A stretch of DNA of 64,000 bases from an uncultured Carboxylicivirga sp. (GTDB lineage Bacteria; Bacteroidota; Bacteroidia; Bacteroidales; Marinilabiliaceae): NCBI GenBank assembly GCA_947491945.1, contig CANLLN010000007.1, positions 1 through 64,000 on the forward strand, read 5' to 3'. Below, in pieces: positions 1 through 8,391 of the stretch; position 1 is the first letter of the stretch; each line of letters begins with the position of its first letter. The notes under the pieces are model-generated. The model had not been told where the DNA came from, searched no databases, and saw nothing but the letters and a program-made list of their open reading frames with translations. Position numbers and translations under genes: made by a program.

Positions 1-2
1 AT

Positions 3-75
<73 letters not shown>

Positions 76-94
76 CTACTAAGAATAGGTAAAG

Positions 95-124
95 CACTGA
101 AGAATAATTTCTTCGGTGTTTTTT
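95..124 (+). terminator. Rho-independent terminator after tRNA-fMet
   Basis: A 10-bp stem (95-104 with 109-118, one G-T pair) closes a TAAT loop and is followed by six T residues at 119-124. It lies 20 bp after the tRNA and would end that transcript. Confidence 0.8.
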
Positions 125-180
125 ATTTGTATTGGACGCACGTACGTTTTAATGTGATCCATTGCGGATCAAAACCGTTA

Positions 181-573
181 TGATCCCCATCCCACCGCCT
201 ATGGCAGCGTACTTCCCCTTGCCTTCAAGGCCAAAGGGAAGAATGTGCACAGCGCTTATGAAGCAAATGCTTTTCTTAGACCTCAAAGGACTTAAAAGTA
301 ATTGAGGAACAGTGCATGTGTCAATGAATGAGAACCTTGGGTGTGTGTCAGTGGATCTTAATTCTGAACCCGAAGGGTTCAAATATCTATAGCCACAGGA
401 GACAACCTGTGGTGTTCATCGTGCATTATTCACCAACCCCGGAGTGGGTTGAATATCAGGAACGGTTCCCTCGAAGCAAGATGTGCATAGGGAACTGTTG
501 CGTTATTTTCAGGATCGCATCTGATTTCCCTTATGCAAATAGAGCTGCGATCCATTGCTGCGAAAGATCGTTG
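181..573 (+). repeat. Composite multi-hairpin repeat, unit A1
   Basis: First of three tandem copies of a non-coding unit of about 390 bp. It begins with TGATCCCCATCCCAC and holds an ordered chain of short inverted repeats: CTTCCC...GGGAAG (211-242), GAACCC-gaa-GGGTTC (366-380), CCACAGG-agacaa-CCTGTGG (393-412), CAACCC-cggagt-GGGTTG (434-451), and GGATCGCA...TGCGATCC closing the unit. A degenerate tail of a preceding unit may lie at 152-180. Short open frames inside it are not conserved as protein between copies. Confidence 0.85.
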
Positions 574-961
574 TGATCCCCATCCCACTGCCTTTGGCAG
601 CGTACTTCCCTTGCCTTCAGGGGCACAGGGAAGAATGTACACAGCGCTTATACAGCAAATGCTTTTCTTAGACCTCGAAGGACTTAAAAGTGAATAAGGA
701 ACGGTTCATATATGAATGAGAGCCTTGAGTATGCGTCAGTAGATCTTAATTCCGAACCCGAAGGGTTCAAATATCTATAGCCACAGGAGACAATCTGTGG
801 TGTTTATCGTACATTATTCACCAACCCCGGAGTGGGTTGAATATCAGGAACGGTTCCCTAAAAGCAAGATGCACATAAGGAATCGCTCCGATATTTTCAG
901 GATCGCATCTGATTTCCCTTATGCAGATAGAGCTGCGATCGATTGCTGCGAAAGACCGTCA
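574..961 (+). repeat. Composite multi-hairpin repeat, unit A2
   Basis: Second tandem copy (388 bp), with the same start sequence and the same hairpin order as unit A1. Most differences lie in loops and linkers, and some stems are slightly broken (for example CCACAGG opposite TCTGTGG at 781-800). Confidence 0.85.
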
Positions 962-1318
962 TGATCCCCATCCCACTGCCTATGGCAGTATACTTCCCCT
1001 TGCCTTCAAAGGCAAAGGGAAGAGTGTATACAGCGCTTATACAGCAAGTACTTTTCTTAGACCTCGAAGGACTTAAAAGTGAATAAGGAACGGTTCATAT
1101 ATGAATGAGAGCCTTGAGTATGCGTCAGTGGATCTTAATTCTGAACCCGAAGGGTTCAAATATCCATAGCCACAGGTGACAACCTGTGGTGTTCATCGTG
1201 CATTATTCACCAACCCCGGAGTGGGTTGAATATCAGGAAAAGTTCCCTCGAAGCAAGATGTGTATAGGGAACTGATGCGGTATGTTCAGGATCGCATCTT
1301 CTTCATATTATACAGATT
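962..1318 (+). repeat. Composite multi-hairpin repeat, unit A3 (3' truncated)
   Basis: Third tandem copy. It keeps the ACTGCC-tat-GGCAGT, CTTCCC/GGGAAG, GAACCC/GGGTTC, CCACAGG/CCTGTGG and CAACCC/GGGTTG hairpins. It loses the right arm of the final GGATCGCA...TGCGATCC stem near 1318, just before the stop codon of the converging gene at 1327. With units A1 and A2 it fills the gene-free stretch 80-1326. Confidence 0.8.
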
Positions 1319-1326
1319 TGAGGTTG

Positions 1327-2334
1327 TTACAATTCCCAACCAAAGCCTGTGGCAAACACATAGTCAGTATCGGATGCTCCGGCTACGGGCTGATTGTCAT
1401 AATTGAGTGTCAATCCTATTTTAATGTAAAAATCTTTCGGCAGATCGTATTTAACATCGGTATTAAAATCCGAACGCCAACGACCCGACTGAGTAAGTCC
1501 CGGGTAAGCAGTGACTTTGATCCGGAGGCTTAAGTCGCCCGTGTCAAAAAGGTTTAGCTCGGTATCGATAACCCCTTCCATGCTCTCGCGGTCATCGCTG
1601 CTTGTTACGTAGTGTTCGCTGTTGTATGAAAGTCCAAGGGATACGCTCCAATATGCTTGGTTGGTGTGCAAAAGGTAGGTGCCAGCCCCCAGCTGAGCAT
1701 TGGTTCTTAGTCTCAGCTTTTGTTCAGTATTGGATAAGAAGGTAGTTGAAACGCCCCCAAACCAACGCTTTTGAAAATAATAACGGAAGCCAATTCTGGC
1801 ATCGTCACGGCTAACACGTTCTACGCTGTCCTGATTGGAGGCAAATGCGTTATAATGGGTGTTGATGGCCCAGCGCTCTGCCTGGTAGCCGATATTACTG
1901 CGCAGTGAGGCTTGTCGCAATGTATTGGCCTTGGTAAGATCCCAGCCAAAGTCTATGGAGGCGTTTATTTTACTCCAAAAATCCCGGTTTACCGATTCCA
2001 TAAATACGATTTCCTGCGCATCTACTAAAATACTGTTTCCCTCGCTGCTGGTTATCTCTACTTTTTGATCGTTGAGAGTAGTCAGTGTTCCACTGTGTCG
2101 GTTGCCATTGCTGAGCGATACCAAAAAGAAGGTCCTGGTGGTAATGCTGGCAATGCCTTCCCACTCAACAGCAAAGTCACTGTCGCTGTAGTCTGTTTCA
2201 ATTTTTAGTACGCCTCTGTTCATGCCTTTTATCTCACCTTCGAGATAGTCACCATTGCTTAGTGTTAATTTATCATTTTGGGCCAGTGCAGCAGCTTGTA
2301 TAGCAAGGCACAGGATGAGTATTTGTTTTCTCAT
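1327..2334 (-). CDS. DUF481 family outer-membrane beta-barrel protein
   Basis: A 335-residue protein with a signal peptide (hydrophobic residues 5-18, probable cleavage after Ala-Leu-Ala). Residues 20-110 form a small beta-rich domain with repeated 'LSNG...G.l' segments. Residues 120-335 alternate aromatic and polar residues as in an outer-membrane barrel, ending in Trp-Glu-Leu. The layout matches DUF481 (YdiY-like) proteins, whose role is unknown although they are often called salt-induced outer-membrane proteins. It stands alone, converging on the repeat array and divergent from tRNA-Arg. The family call is from sequence pattern, and the function is not known. Confidence 0.75.
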   Translation of the reverse strand: MRKQILILCLAIQAAALAQNDKLTLSNGDYLEGEIKGMNRGVLKIETDYSDSDFAVEWEGIASITTRTFFLVSLSNGNRHSGTLTTLNDQKVEITSSEGNSILVDAQEIVFMESVNRDFWSKINASIDFGWDLTKANTLRQASLRSNIGYQAERWAINTHYNAFASNQDSVERVSRDDARIGFRYYFQKRWFGGVSTTFLSNTEQKLRLRTNAQLGAGTYLLHTNQAYWSVSLGLSYNSEHYVTSSDDRESMEGVIDTELNLFDTGDLSLRIKVTAYPGLTQSGRWRSDFNTDVKYDLPKDFYIKIGLTLNYDNQPVAGASDTDYVFATGFGWEL

Positions 2335-2476
2335 GGGGTTGATTTGTTATTTATTGGACTTCTACTATTCATTTAAAATGCAAACTTGTCACTAAAAATA
2401 CAAGTATTGTCCCATCTTATTGCTCATAATGATAGATTCTTACGGCAATTCGGGGTGGCTTTTGGCAATGACGCGG

Positions 2477-2506
2477 TTGGTGCATAGAAATAATTTTTTA
2501 CCTTTG
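2477..2506 (+). promoter_or_regulatory. Promoter of tRNA-Arg
   Basis: TACCTTTG at 2499-2506 matches the Bacteroidetes -7 consensus TAnnTTTG exactly. A TTGG element at 2477-2480 lies 18 bp upstream in the -33 position. Transcription would start about 5 bp before the tRNA. Confidence 0.6.
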
Positions 2507-2517
2507 TGATCCGCTAC

Positions 2518-2589
2518 GGCCCCGTAGTTCAATGGATAGAATGTAGGATTCCGGTTCCTATGATGTGGGTTCGATTCCCGCCGGGGTCA
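2518..2589 (+). tRNA. tRNA-Arg (CCG)
   Basis: Cloverleaf with acceptor stem 2518-2524 with 2582-2588 (one G-T pair), anticodon stem TAGGA/TCCTA around loop TTCCGGT (anticodon CCG, reads CGG arginine codons), and T arm GTGGG/CCCGC with TTCGATT loop. The discriminator base is A and CCA is not encoded. Confidence 0.93.
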
Positions 2590-2604
2590 CTTAAAAGCTT
2601 TTAT

Positions 2605-2642
2605 AAAGACCTGCGAATCGTATGATTTAAAGGTCTTTTTTT
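2605..2642 (+). terminator. Terminator after tRNA-Arg
   Basis: An 8-bp stem AAAGACCT (2605-2612) with AGGTCTTT (2631-2638) is followed by a run of T to 2642. It lies just before the next gene. Confidence 0.7.
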
Positions 2643-2661
2643 ATTTTATCTTAGGGGTTCT

Positions 2662-3063
2662 ATGCGTTTGATCAACTTCATTTTGAATAGTAAGGTAATT
2701 GATGTTAAGATGGGAAGTGCAGGTGCCCTGTTTCTGGGTGCCATCGTGTTTGCGGTCAATTATCGATATGGATGGGAGCCGGGTCTTGTGGCGGCATCAA
2801 AGCAGGCACTTTATACTTTTTTTATTGGAGGTGTGATGACGAAGATGACCGAGAATATCGTTCTCCACATTACTCATCGTGCCAAAGCATTGCTATTGGC
2901 AGTGTTGCTTCCTACGCTTCTTACTTCGGCGCTAACCTTTGGTGTTCATTCATTAAAGGGTACTCCTGAGCCTTTTATCAGTACGATACCTACCTTTCTT
3001 TTTGCACCTCCCGGTTTCTTTGTCTGGGCATGGCGAAAGCGCCGTCAGATGGAGGGGCGCTAG
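2662..3063 (+). CDS. Small integral membrane protein, function unknown
   Basis: A 133-residue protein without a recognised enzymatic motif. Hydrophobic stretches near residues 17-36, 48-60, 76-97 and 105-124 suggest three or four membrane helices, and the C-terminus is basic (WRKRRQ), favouring a cytoplasmic end. The start ATG lies 20 bp after the tRNA-Arg terminator; no strong ribosome-binding site is visible, which is usual in Bacteroidetes. Neighbours give no functional hint. It is likely a conserved hypothetical inner-membrane protein. Real coding is supported by the coherent helix pattern and by the absence of a better frame. Confidence 0.55.
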   Translation: MRLINFILNSKVIDVKMGSAGALFLGAIVFAVNYRYGWEPGLVAASKQALYTFFIGGVMTKMTENIVLHITHRAKALLLAVLLPTLLTSALTFGVHSLKGTPEPFISTIPTFLFAPPGFFVWAWRKRRQMEGR

Positions 3064-3137
3064 GTTAGTTCAAGCAATCACAGTTTGTTTTATTTGCAAT
3101 ACTGAGCCTATGTTCATGGGATTTGTTATTGTTTTGT

Positions 3138-3145
3138 TAGGTTTG
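3138..3145 (+). promoter_or_regulatory. Possible -7 element for the first ECF sigma gene
   Basis: TAGGTTTG fits the TAnnTTTG consensus and lies 38 bp before the ATG of the sigma gene. No well-spaced -33 TTTG is present, so this is tentative. Confidence 0.35.
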
Positions 3146-3183
3146 CAGGATAACAACCGTCGATTAAGGATACAACTTTATTA

Positions 3184-3753
3184 ATGAGCGTCAAATTTAC
3201 TAGCAAAAGTCATGATAAGCAGAAGGGGGCAGATGTAGTGTTTGCAGACCTGTATGATTGCTATTACGCGCGTTTTGTGCATTATGCAAATGGTTTTGTG
3301 ACTGATTTTGATGTTTGTCGTGATATTGTACAAGAGCTTTTTGTGAAGGTGTGGGAACGCAAGCTATATGAGTTAAATCAAACGGAATTTGAAAAGTATT
3401 TGTACCGGAGCATTAAAAATGCCTGTATTGACCATCTGCGTAAGGAGAAATCCAATCCGAGTACCAGCTTAACAATATTACAGGCCTTGATTCAGCAGAG
3501 TGAAGAATCGGTGAGTGAGATGGAGATGAAGGAACTGGTGGATAAGATAAAAACACAGTTCGATCAGTTACCTGAAAAGACGGCCCTTGTGTTTAAGAAG
3601 AGCCGATTGGGGGGTATGAGTAATGCCGATATTGCCGAGGATTTGAATCTGTCGGTGAAAGGCGTTGAGTTTCATATTACCAAGGCCCGAAAATATTTGG
3701 CACTCGCATTGAAGGAATATATGCCGCTACTTATCGTACTACTAGGCAATTAA
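3184..3753 (+). CDS. ECF RNA polymerase sigma factor (locus A)
   Basis: A 189-residue sigma-70 family factor of the extracytoplasmic function type. Region 2 (about residues 20-90) carries the core-binding motif RDIVQELFVKVWER. Region 4 (about 120-175) carries the helix-turn-helix GMSNADIAEDLNLSVKGVEF for -35 recognition. The last 13 residues are hydrophobic (EYMPLLIVLLGN), a tail shared by the two other sigma factors in this window. FecR (anti-sigma) and SusC with an STN domain follow, so it probably controls locus A through the FecR/STN signalling route. The substrate signal cannot be read from the sequence. Confidence 0.92.
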   Translation: MSVKFTSKSHDKQKGADVVFADLYDCYYARFVHYANGFVTDFDVCRDIVQELFVKVWERKLYELNQTEFEKYLYRSIKNACIDHLRKEKSNPSTSLTILQALIQQSEESVSEMEMKELVDKIKTQFDQLPEKTALVFKKSRLGGMSNADIAEDLNLSVKGVEFHITKARKYLALALKEYMPLLIVLLGN

Positions 3754-3775
3754 CATTTCTTCAATAAAAAATCTT

Positions 3776-3831
3776 AAAAAAAGATAATATTCTCACTAGG
3801 GTTATGCCTGCTTGCCTCGTTATAGGAGTAG
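3776..3831 (+). promoter_or_regulatory. Candidate fecR promoter motif (locus A)
   Basis: The sigma-fecR gap holds an A tract (3776-3782), then TAGGG at 3797-3801, then CGTTATAGGAGTAG at 3818-3831, 16 bp later. A similar arrangement occurs in the sigma-fecR gaps of the two other loci. Inference: a promoter recognised by the cognate ECF factor. Confidence 0.4.
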
Positions 3832-3842
3832 AATAAGCAAGC

Positions 3843-4826
3843 ATGAAGAAAAAGAATTTTAACCACGGTTTACTTGTCAAGTATCTTTTCCGGCAGACTG
3901 GAGCTGCAGAGGAGGCGGAGGTTGGCGAATGGCTCTCAAGAGCATCGGCACGTTACCGTTATCTTGACAAACTTCTTAAAGCCAAGAGTCTGATGCAGGC
4001 CGAGGAAGAATCTTCTTGGATGAAGGAAGATTTAAAGGCTATCCAGCAGCGCATTCGTTTCCGCCGTTCCCGAAAAATCATATGGACAGCAGCTGCCGCT
4101 GTTTTAGCACTTATGCTGGCATCATCGCTTACCTTATTTTGGTTGCAACCCAATGGGGGTGAAGCGAAAGAGTGGGTTACTGTGGCTGTAGCCCGCGGGC
4201 AACAAAAGGATTTGGTGCTGCCCGATGGATCATGTGTTTTACTGGCGGCTGACAGCAAGCTTTCCTACCCTTGTGATTTTGCTCAGGACCAGCGTTTGGT
4301 TAAGTTAAGTGGAGAAGCCTTTTTTGATGTTGTTCATAAACCTGATCAGCCTTTTAAAGTAGTAACCATACATTCCGATGTTAGGGTATTAGGTACATCT
4401 TTCAACATAAAAGCCTATCCGTCCGATCCTAACTTTTCAGCGGTGTTGGTAAGCGGTAGCGTGGAGGTGTTGATGAAAAACGAAGCTGATGATGTAGCAG
4501 CTAGCTGTGTGCTGAAACCCAAGCAGAAGTGCCTGTTCGATATACACAATAAACAGTATAAGGTGAAGACGGTAGCGTTGGATCATGAATTGGCCTGGCG
4601 CGAAAAACGGCTCTCATTTAAAAATGACTGTTTTAGCGATATTGCCCAAGAGCTGGAACGTTATTACGACGTGGATATTTTGCTGAAAGGGCAAGAGCTT
4701 TCCCAGCGTCGACTCACGGGGGAATTTGAAGGTGAAAAGTTGGAAACTGTGTTGGCCAACTTACAGGAGTGGCTGCCCTTTAACTATAACATCAACAATG
4801 ATAATATACTTATAACAGAAAAATAA
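3843..4826 (+). CDS. FecR-family anti-sigma factor (locus A)
   Basis: A 327-residue inner-membrane regulator. Residues 1-75 form the cytoplasmic sigma-binding segment, residues 79-101 a single membrane helix, and residues about 110-215 the periplasmic FecR domain with the typical 'LPDGS..LLAADSKL', 'GEAFFDV' and 'VLGTSFNI' blocks. Residues 250-325 match the C-terminal DUF4974 domain that meets the STN domain of SusC. It follows its sigma factor by 89 bp and precedes susC by 104 bp. It would hold the sigma factor inactive until a signal arrives from the outer membrane. Confidence 0.92.
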   Translation: MKKKNFNHGLLVKYLFRQTGAAEEAEVGEWLSRASARYRYLDKLLKAKSLMQAEEESSWMKEDLKAIQQRIRFRRSRKIIWTAAAAVLALMLASSLTLFWLQPNGGEAKEWVTVAVARGQQKDLVLPDGSCVLLAADSKLSYPCDFAQDQRLVKLSGEAFFDVVHKPDQPFKVVTIHSDVRVLGTSFNIKAYPSDPNFSAVLVSGSVEVLMKNEADDVAASCVLKPKQKCLFDIHNKQYKVKTVALDHELAWREKRLSFKNDCFSDIAQELERYYDVDILLKGQELSQRRLTGEFEGEKLETVLANLQEWLPFNYNINNDNILITEK

Positions 4827-4838
4827 TTATTAGAAAAA

Positions 4839-4862
4839 TGGAGGATCTTGCAGGATCCTCCA
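4839..4862 (+). terminator. Hairpin in the fecR-susC gap (locus A)
   Basis: A perfect 9-bp stem, TGGAGGATC (4839-4847) with GATCCTCCA (4854-4862), closes a six-base loop 13 bp after the fecR stop. No T run follows, so it is more likely an attenuator, processing site or RNA-stability element than a strong terminator. Equivalent hairpins occur at the same place in loci B and C. Confidence 0.5.
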
Positions 4863-4930
4863 AATCATTCATTCAATCCTTCATTGCAGTGAAGGAAAAT
4901 TAAATCAAGTGTAAAACTAGTTTCAAAGTT

Positions 4931-7900
4931 ATGAAAAAAATTCATTTCGACCGCGTTTGGGGACAAATGCGGTGTAGGGGAAAACTGTTTAAAGTTATGA
5001 AGATTACGAGCTTTTTGCTCCTGGTGAACATCTTCATGGTGAGTGCTGCCGATTCGTACTCGCAGAAGGCCAAGGTTACCATACAGGCAAAAAATAACAG
5101 TATTACAGAGGTGCTCGATCAGTTGAGTAAGGCTTCGGAGCTGACTATTATGTATAGCACCGACGAACTGAACGAAGAGGCACTGGTAAATGGTCTTTTT
5201 GAAGACGTTAGTGTGGAAGAGGTACTTAACTGCATTCTTAAAGATCAACTTGTAGGATACGCTATTGTGGAAGATAAAGTCATTATCTCGAAGCGACGCT
5301 ATGAGGAGAGTCGTTTGGTACAGCAGGATAAGCAAGAGATTAGCGGTCAGGTTACTGATACTTCTGGTCAGCCTATTCCCGGTGTAAATATTAGTGTTAA
5401 AGGCACTGTAATTGGTACCATAACCGACATTGATGGCCGCTATACCCTTGAAGTACCGGCCAATGCTGAAGTGATTGTTTTCACCTTTATTGGTATGAAA
5501 CCACAGGAGGTAGACTACAAAAATCAGACAACCATTAATATGGTGATGAGCGAGGATACTCAAGGTTTGGAGGAAGTAACAGTGGTAGGCTATGGTTCGC
5601 AGCGTAAGGTAAGTGTTACCGGATCAATCGAAACCATTGAGCCGGCTACCCTGCGTGTACCTTCCAGTAATATATCTACTTCGTTCGCCGGTAAACTGGC
5701 TGGTGTAATTGCTTTTCAGCGTTCCGGAGAGCCTGGTGCCGATGGTGCTAACTTCTATATTCGTGGTATTTCAACTTTTAGTGGAGCCACTAATCCGCTG
5801 ATTATCGTAGATGGTGTGGAAGTGTCGCAGGCTGACTTAAATGCTTTGCCACCTGAAGTAATCGAAAACTTTTCGATATTGAAAGATGCAACGGCTACTG
5901 CCTTGTATGGTACACGTGGTGCCAACGGTGTGATGATCGTGAACACCAAAAGCGGTAAAGATATGGAGCGTGCCAAAGTAAATGTGCGTATCGAGAACTC
6001 GGTGTCTATGCCTACATCGATACCTGATTTTGTGGATGGTCCGCGTTTTATGGAGATGTACAATGAGGCTATTGCAGGGCGAAACACTGGTGATATTCCT
6101 TATTCGCGCGATAAAATAGCAGGAACACGAGCTGGTTTAGATCCTTATTTATACCCTAATGTAGATTGGCACAATGAGTTGTTCAAGAATATGGCCATGA
6201 ATCAAACCGCCAATGTGAGCGTATTGGGCGGTGGAAAAAGGATGGATTACTTCATGAACGTATCTGCTAACCTGGACAATGGTATTCTTAAAGATTTTGA
6301 TCTGATGTCATATGATAGTAACGTTAAGGTACGTCGTTATGCTTTTCAGAACAATATTAATGCACAGCTTACACCTTCTACGCGTGTTTCATTAAGAATG
6401 AATGCCCGTTTGCGTCAGTATAATGGTCCGGCCATTGGTGCTAAAAACGTATTTGGGAATGTAATGCAGGCCAACCCAGTGGATTTTCCTATGCTATGGC
6501 CTGATGAATACATCCCTCGTGAAGAAAATCAGCCTGAACTAGACCATATTCCATTTGGTGGTAAGTCTGGAGGGCTTATTAATAATGGCTACGTAAACCC
6601 CTTTGCCGAAATGGTAAAAGGATACAGTGAAGGCTTCCAGAGTACATTAATTACTACCCTGGATGGTGAGCAAAAGCTAGATTTTGTAACCGAAGGTCTT
6701 AAATTTAAAGCCATGGCATCGTTTAAGAACTGGAGCAATACAACCGTTAAGCGTGTGGGTGGTATCAACCAGTATGAGGCTAGTAACATTGTGCCCAATG
6801 ATCAGGGAGGTTATGATTATGACTTTAACATGGTGGGTACGGTGCAAAATCCAACTTTGGGTACAGAAACAGAGTCTAAAGGTGATCGTTCATTGTATTT
6901 CCAAACACAGTTGGAGTACAATCGTAGCTTCGGTTTGCACCGCACCTCGGGTATGTTACTGTATTCGCAAGATGAGTACCTGGTTAATAATCCCGATGGC
7001 TTGATTCCGTCTTTACCCAAACGCCGTCAAGGACTGGCCGGTCGTTTAACCTATAGCTACAACGATATTTACCTAACCGAAGTGAACTTTGGTTACAATG
7101 GTAGCGAAAACTTTGCCAAGGGTCATCGTTTCGGTTTCTTCCCGTCTGTTTCTTTGGGCTATGTAATGAGTAACGAAGACTATTGGACAAATCTGAGCCA
7201 CATTGTATCCTTCCTGAAGATACGTGGATCGTGGGGTAAGGTCGGTAATGACAAGATTATTGCTGATAATGAGGTTAAGCGTTTTGTGTATATGTCGGAC
7301 ATCGATTTGACCGGCGCCGGTTATACTACCGGTCGCGATATGAACTATTATCGCGAAGGTCCTGTTTACAATCGCTATGCCAATAACGATATTACCTGGG
7401 AGATTGGAGAGAAGATTAACGTGGGTGCCGACATTGGCTTTTTTAATGGTAAGTTAAATTTGGTAGCCGATTTTTATCGTGAGGTGCGCGATGGCATCTT
7501 TTTGAAACGTGCCGTAATACCCACTTCTTTTGGTACTGATGGTACAAATATCTTTGGCAACCTGGGTAAGGTGAAAAACCAGGGGGTTGATTTGGCCCTG
7601 GACTATAACCATGAGTTTAGCCCGGATTTCAGCATGCAGCTGAAGGGTACCTTTACCTTTGCCCGCAACGAAGTGCTGGCTAAAGACGAACCGGCTTTCT
7701 CAAAGTATCCGAACTTATCGGCTGTTGGGCATCCTGTTCATACGTTATGGGGTTATGTGGCCGAGCGTTTGTTTATTGATGAGGCTGAGATTGATAACAG
7801 TGCCTTGCAACAGATTGGCGGTACGGTGTTGCCCGGTGATATTAAATACACTGACATTACGGCTGCTATCGACGAGTTAAATTTGATTAACAGTGACGAC

Positions 7901-8377
7901 CGTATGGCTATGGGCCATCCTACAGTGCCTGAAATAGTGTATGGTTTTGGTCCTTCTTTCAAATATAAGAAGCTGGATTTCTCACTTTTCTTTCAGGGTG
8001 TAGCCAATACTTCTTTCTTTATTAACGGTTTTCATCCTTTTGGTACCAGTCAAATTCGTAATGTGTTAAGCTTTATTGAAGAGGACTACTGGACAGAGGA
8101 TAACCAAAATATTTATGCAGCCTACCCACGGTTAAGCAAAATGGATCATCCTAACAATACCCAAAATTCAAGCTTTTGGTTGCGCAATGGTGCCTTCTTA
8201 AAACTGAAAAATGCGGAGATTGGTTATACGCATAAGTTCCTGCGTGTTTATATGAGTGGATTGAATCTCTTAACATTTTCAGAGTTTGATTTATGGGATC
8301 CTGAAATGGGAGGTGGAAACGGGCTGAAATACCCAACCCAGCGCGTATTTAATATCGGTGTTCAATTGTCATTGTAA
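4931..8377 (+). CDS. susC: SusC-like TonB-dependent transporter with STN domain (locus A)
   Basis: An 1148-residue outer-membrane glycan importer. A long signal sequence (core at residues 24-40, cut near SYSQK) is followed by an STN signalling domain (about 47-120), a carboxypeptidase-regulatory-like domain (137-207), the conserved EEVTVVGYG segment (214-222), a plug domain (about 225-350) and a TonB-dependent barrel ending in an aromatic-rich strand. With SusD it would bind and import oligosaccharides using TonB energy. The STN domain marks it as the sensor that signals to FecR. susD follows after 14 bp. Confidence 0.95.
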   Translation: MKKIHFDRVWGQMRCRGKLFKVMKITSFLLLVNIFMVSAADSYSQKAKVTIQAKNNSITEVLDQLSKASELTIMYSTDELNEEALVNGLFEDVSVEEVLNCILKDQLVGYAIVEDKVIISKRRYEESRLVQQDKQEISGQVTDTSGQPIPGVNISVKGTVIGTITDIDGRYTLEVPANAEVIVFTFIGMKPQEVDYKNQTTINMVMSEDTQGLEEVTVVGYGSQRKVSVTGSIETIEPATLRVPSSNISTSFAGKLAGVIAFQRSGEPGADGANFYIRGISTFSGATNPLIIVDGVEVSQADLNALPPEVIENFSILKDATATALYGTRGANGVMIVNTKSGKDMERAKVNVRIENSVSMPTSIPDFVDGPRFMEMYNEAIAGRNTGDIPYSRDKIAGTRAGLDPYLYPNVDWHNELFKNMAMNQTANVSVLGGGKRMDYFMNVSANLDNGILKDFDLMSYDSNVKVRRYAFQNNINAQLTPSTRVSLRMNARLRQYNGPAIGAKNVFGNVMQANPVDFPMLWPDEYIPREENQPELDHIPFGGKSGGLINNGYVNPFAEMVKGYSEGFQSTLITTLDGEQKLDFVTEGLKFKAMASFKNWSNTTVKRVGGINQYEASNIVPNDQGGYDYDFNMVGTVQNPTLGTETESKGDRSLYFQTQLEYNRSFGLHRTSGMLLYSQDEYLVNNPDGLIPSLPKRRQGLAGRLTYSYNDIYLTEVNFGYNGSENFAKGHRFGFFPSVSLGYVMSNEDYWTNLSHIVSFLKIRGSWGKVGNDKIIADNEVKRFVYMSDIDLTGAGYTTGRDMNYYREGPVYNRYANNDITWEIGEKINVGADIGFFNGKLNLVADFYREVRDGIFLKRAVIPTSFGTDGTNIFGNLGKVKNQGVDLALDYNHEFSPDFSMQLKGTFTFARNEVLAKDEPAFSKYPNLSAVGHPVHTLWGYVAERLFIDEAEIDNSALQQIGGTVLPGDIKYTDITAAIDELNLINSDDRMAMGHPTVPEIVYGFGPSFKYKKLDFSLFFQGVANTSFFINGFHPFGTSQIRNVLSFIEEDYWTEDNQNIYAAYPRLSKMDHPNNTQNSSFWLRNGAFLKLKNAEIGYTHKFLRVYMSGLNLLTFSEFDLWDPEMGGGNGLKYPTQRVFNIGVQLSL

Positions 8378-8391
8378 AAATTATTGTAGAG

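Noticed and set aside
149-642. Open frames of 70-82 codons on both strands inside the first repeat array
   Set aside because: They arise from the hairpin repeats, are not kept between copies and resemble no protein family.
181-1318. Possible CRISPR array
   Set aside because: Units are about 390 bp and continuous, with no short repeats separated by unique spacers and no cas genes.
4865-5563. Antisense frame of 232 codons opposite susC
   Set aside because: It is a shadow of the SusC reading frame and has no recognisable motif.
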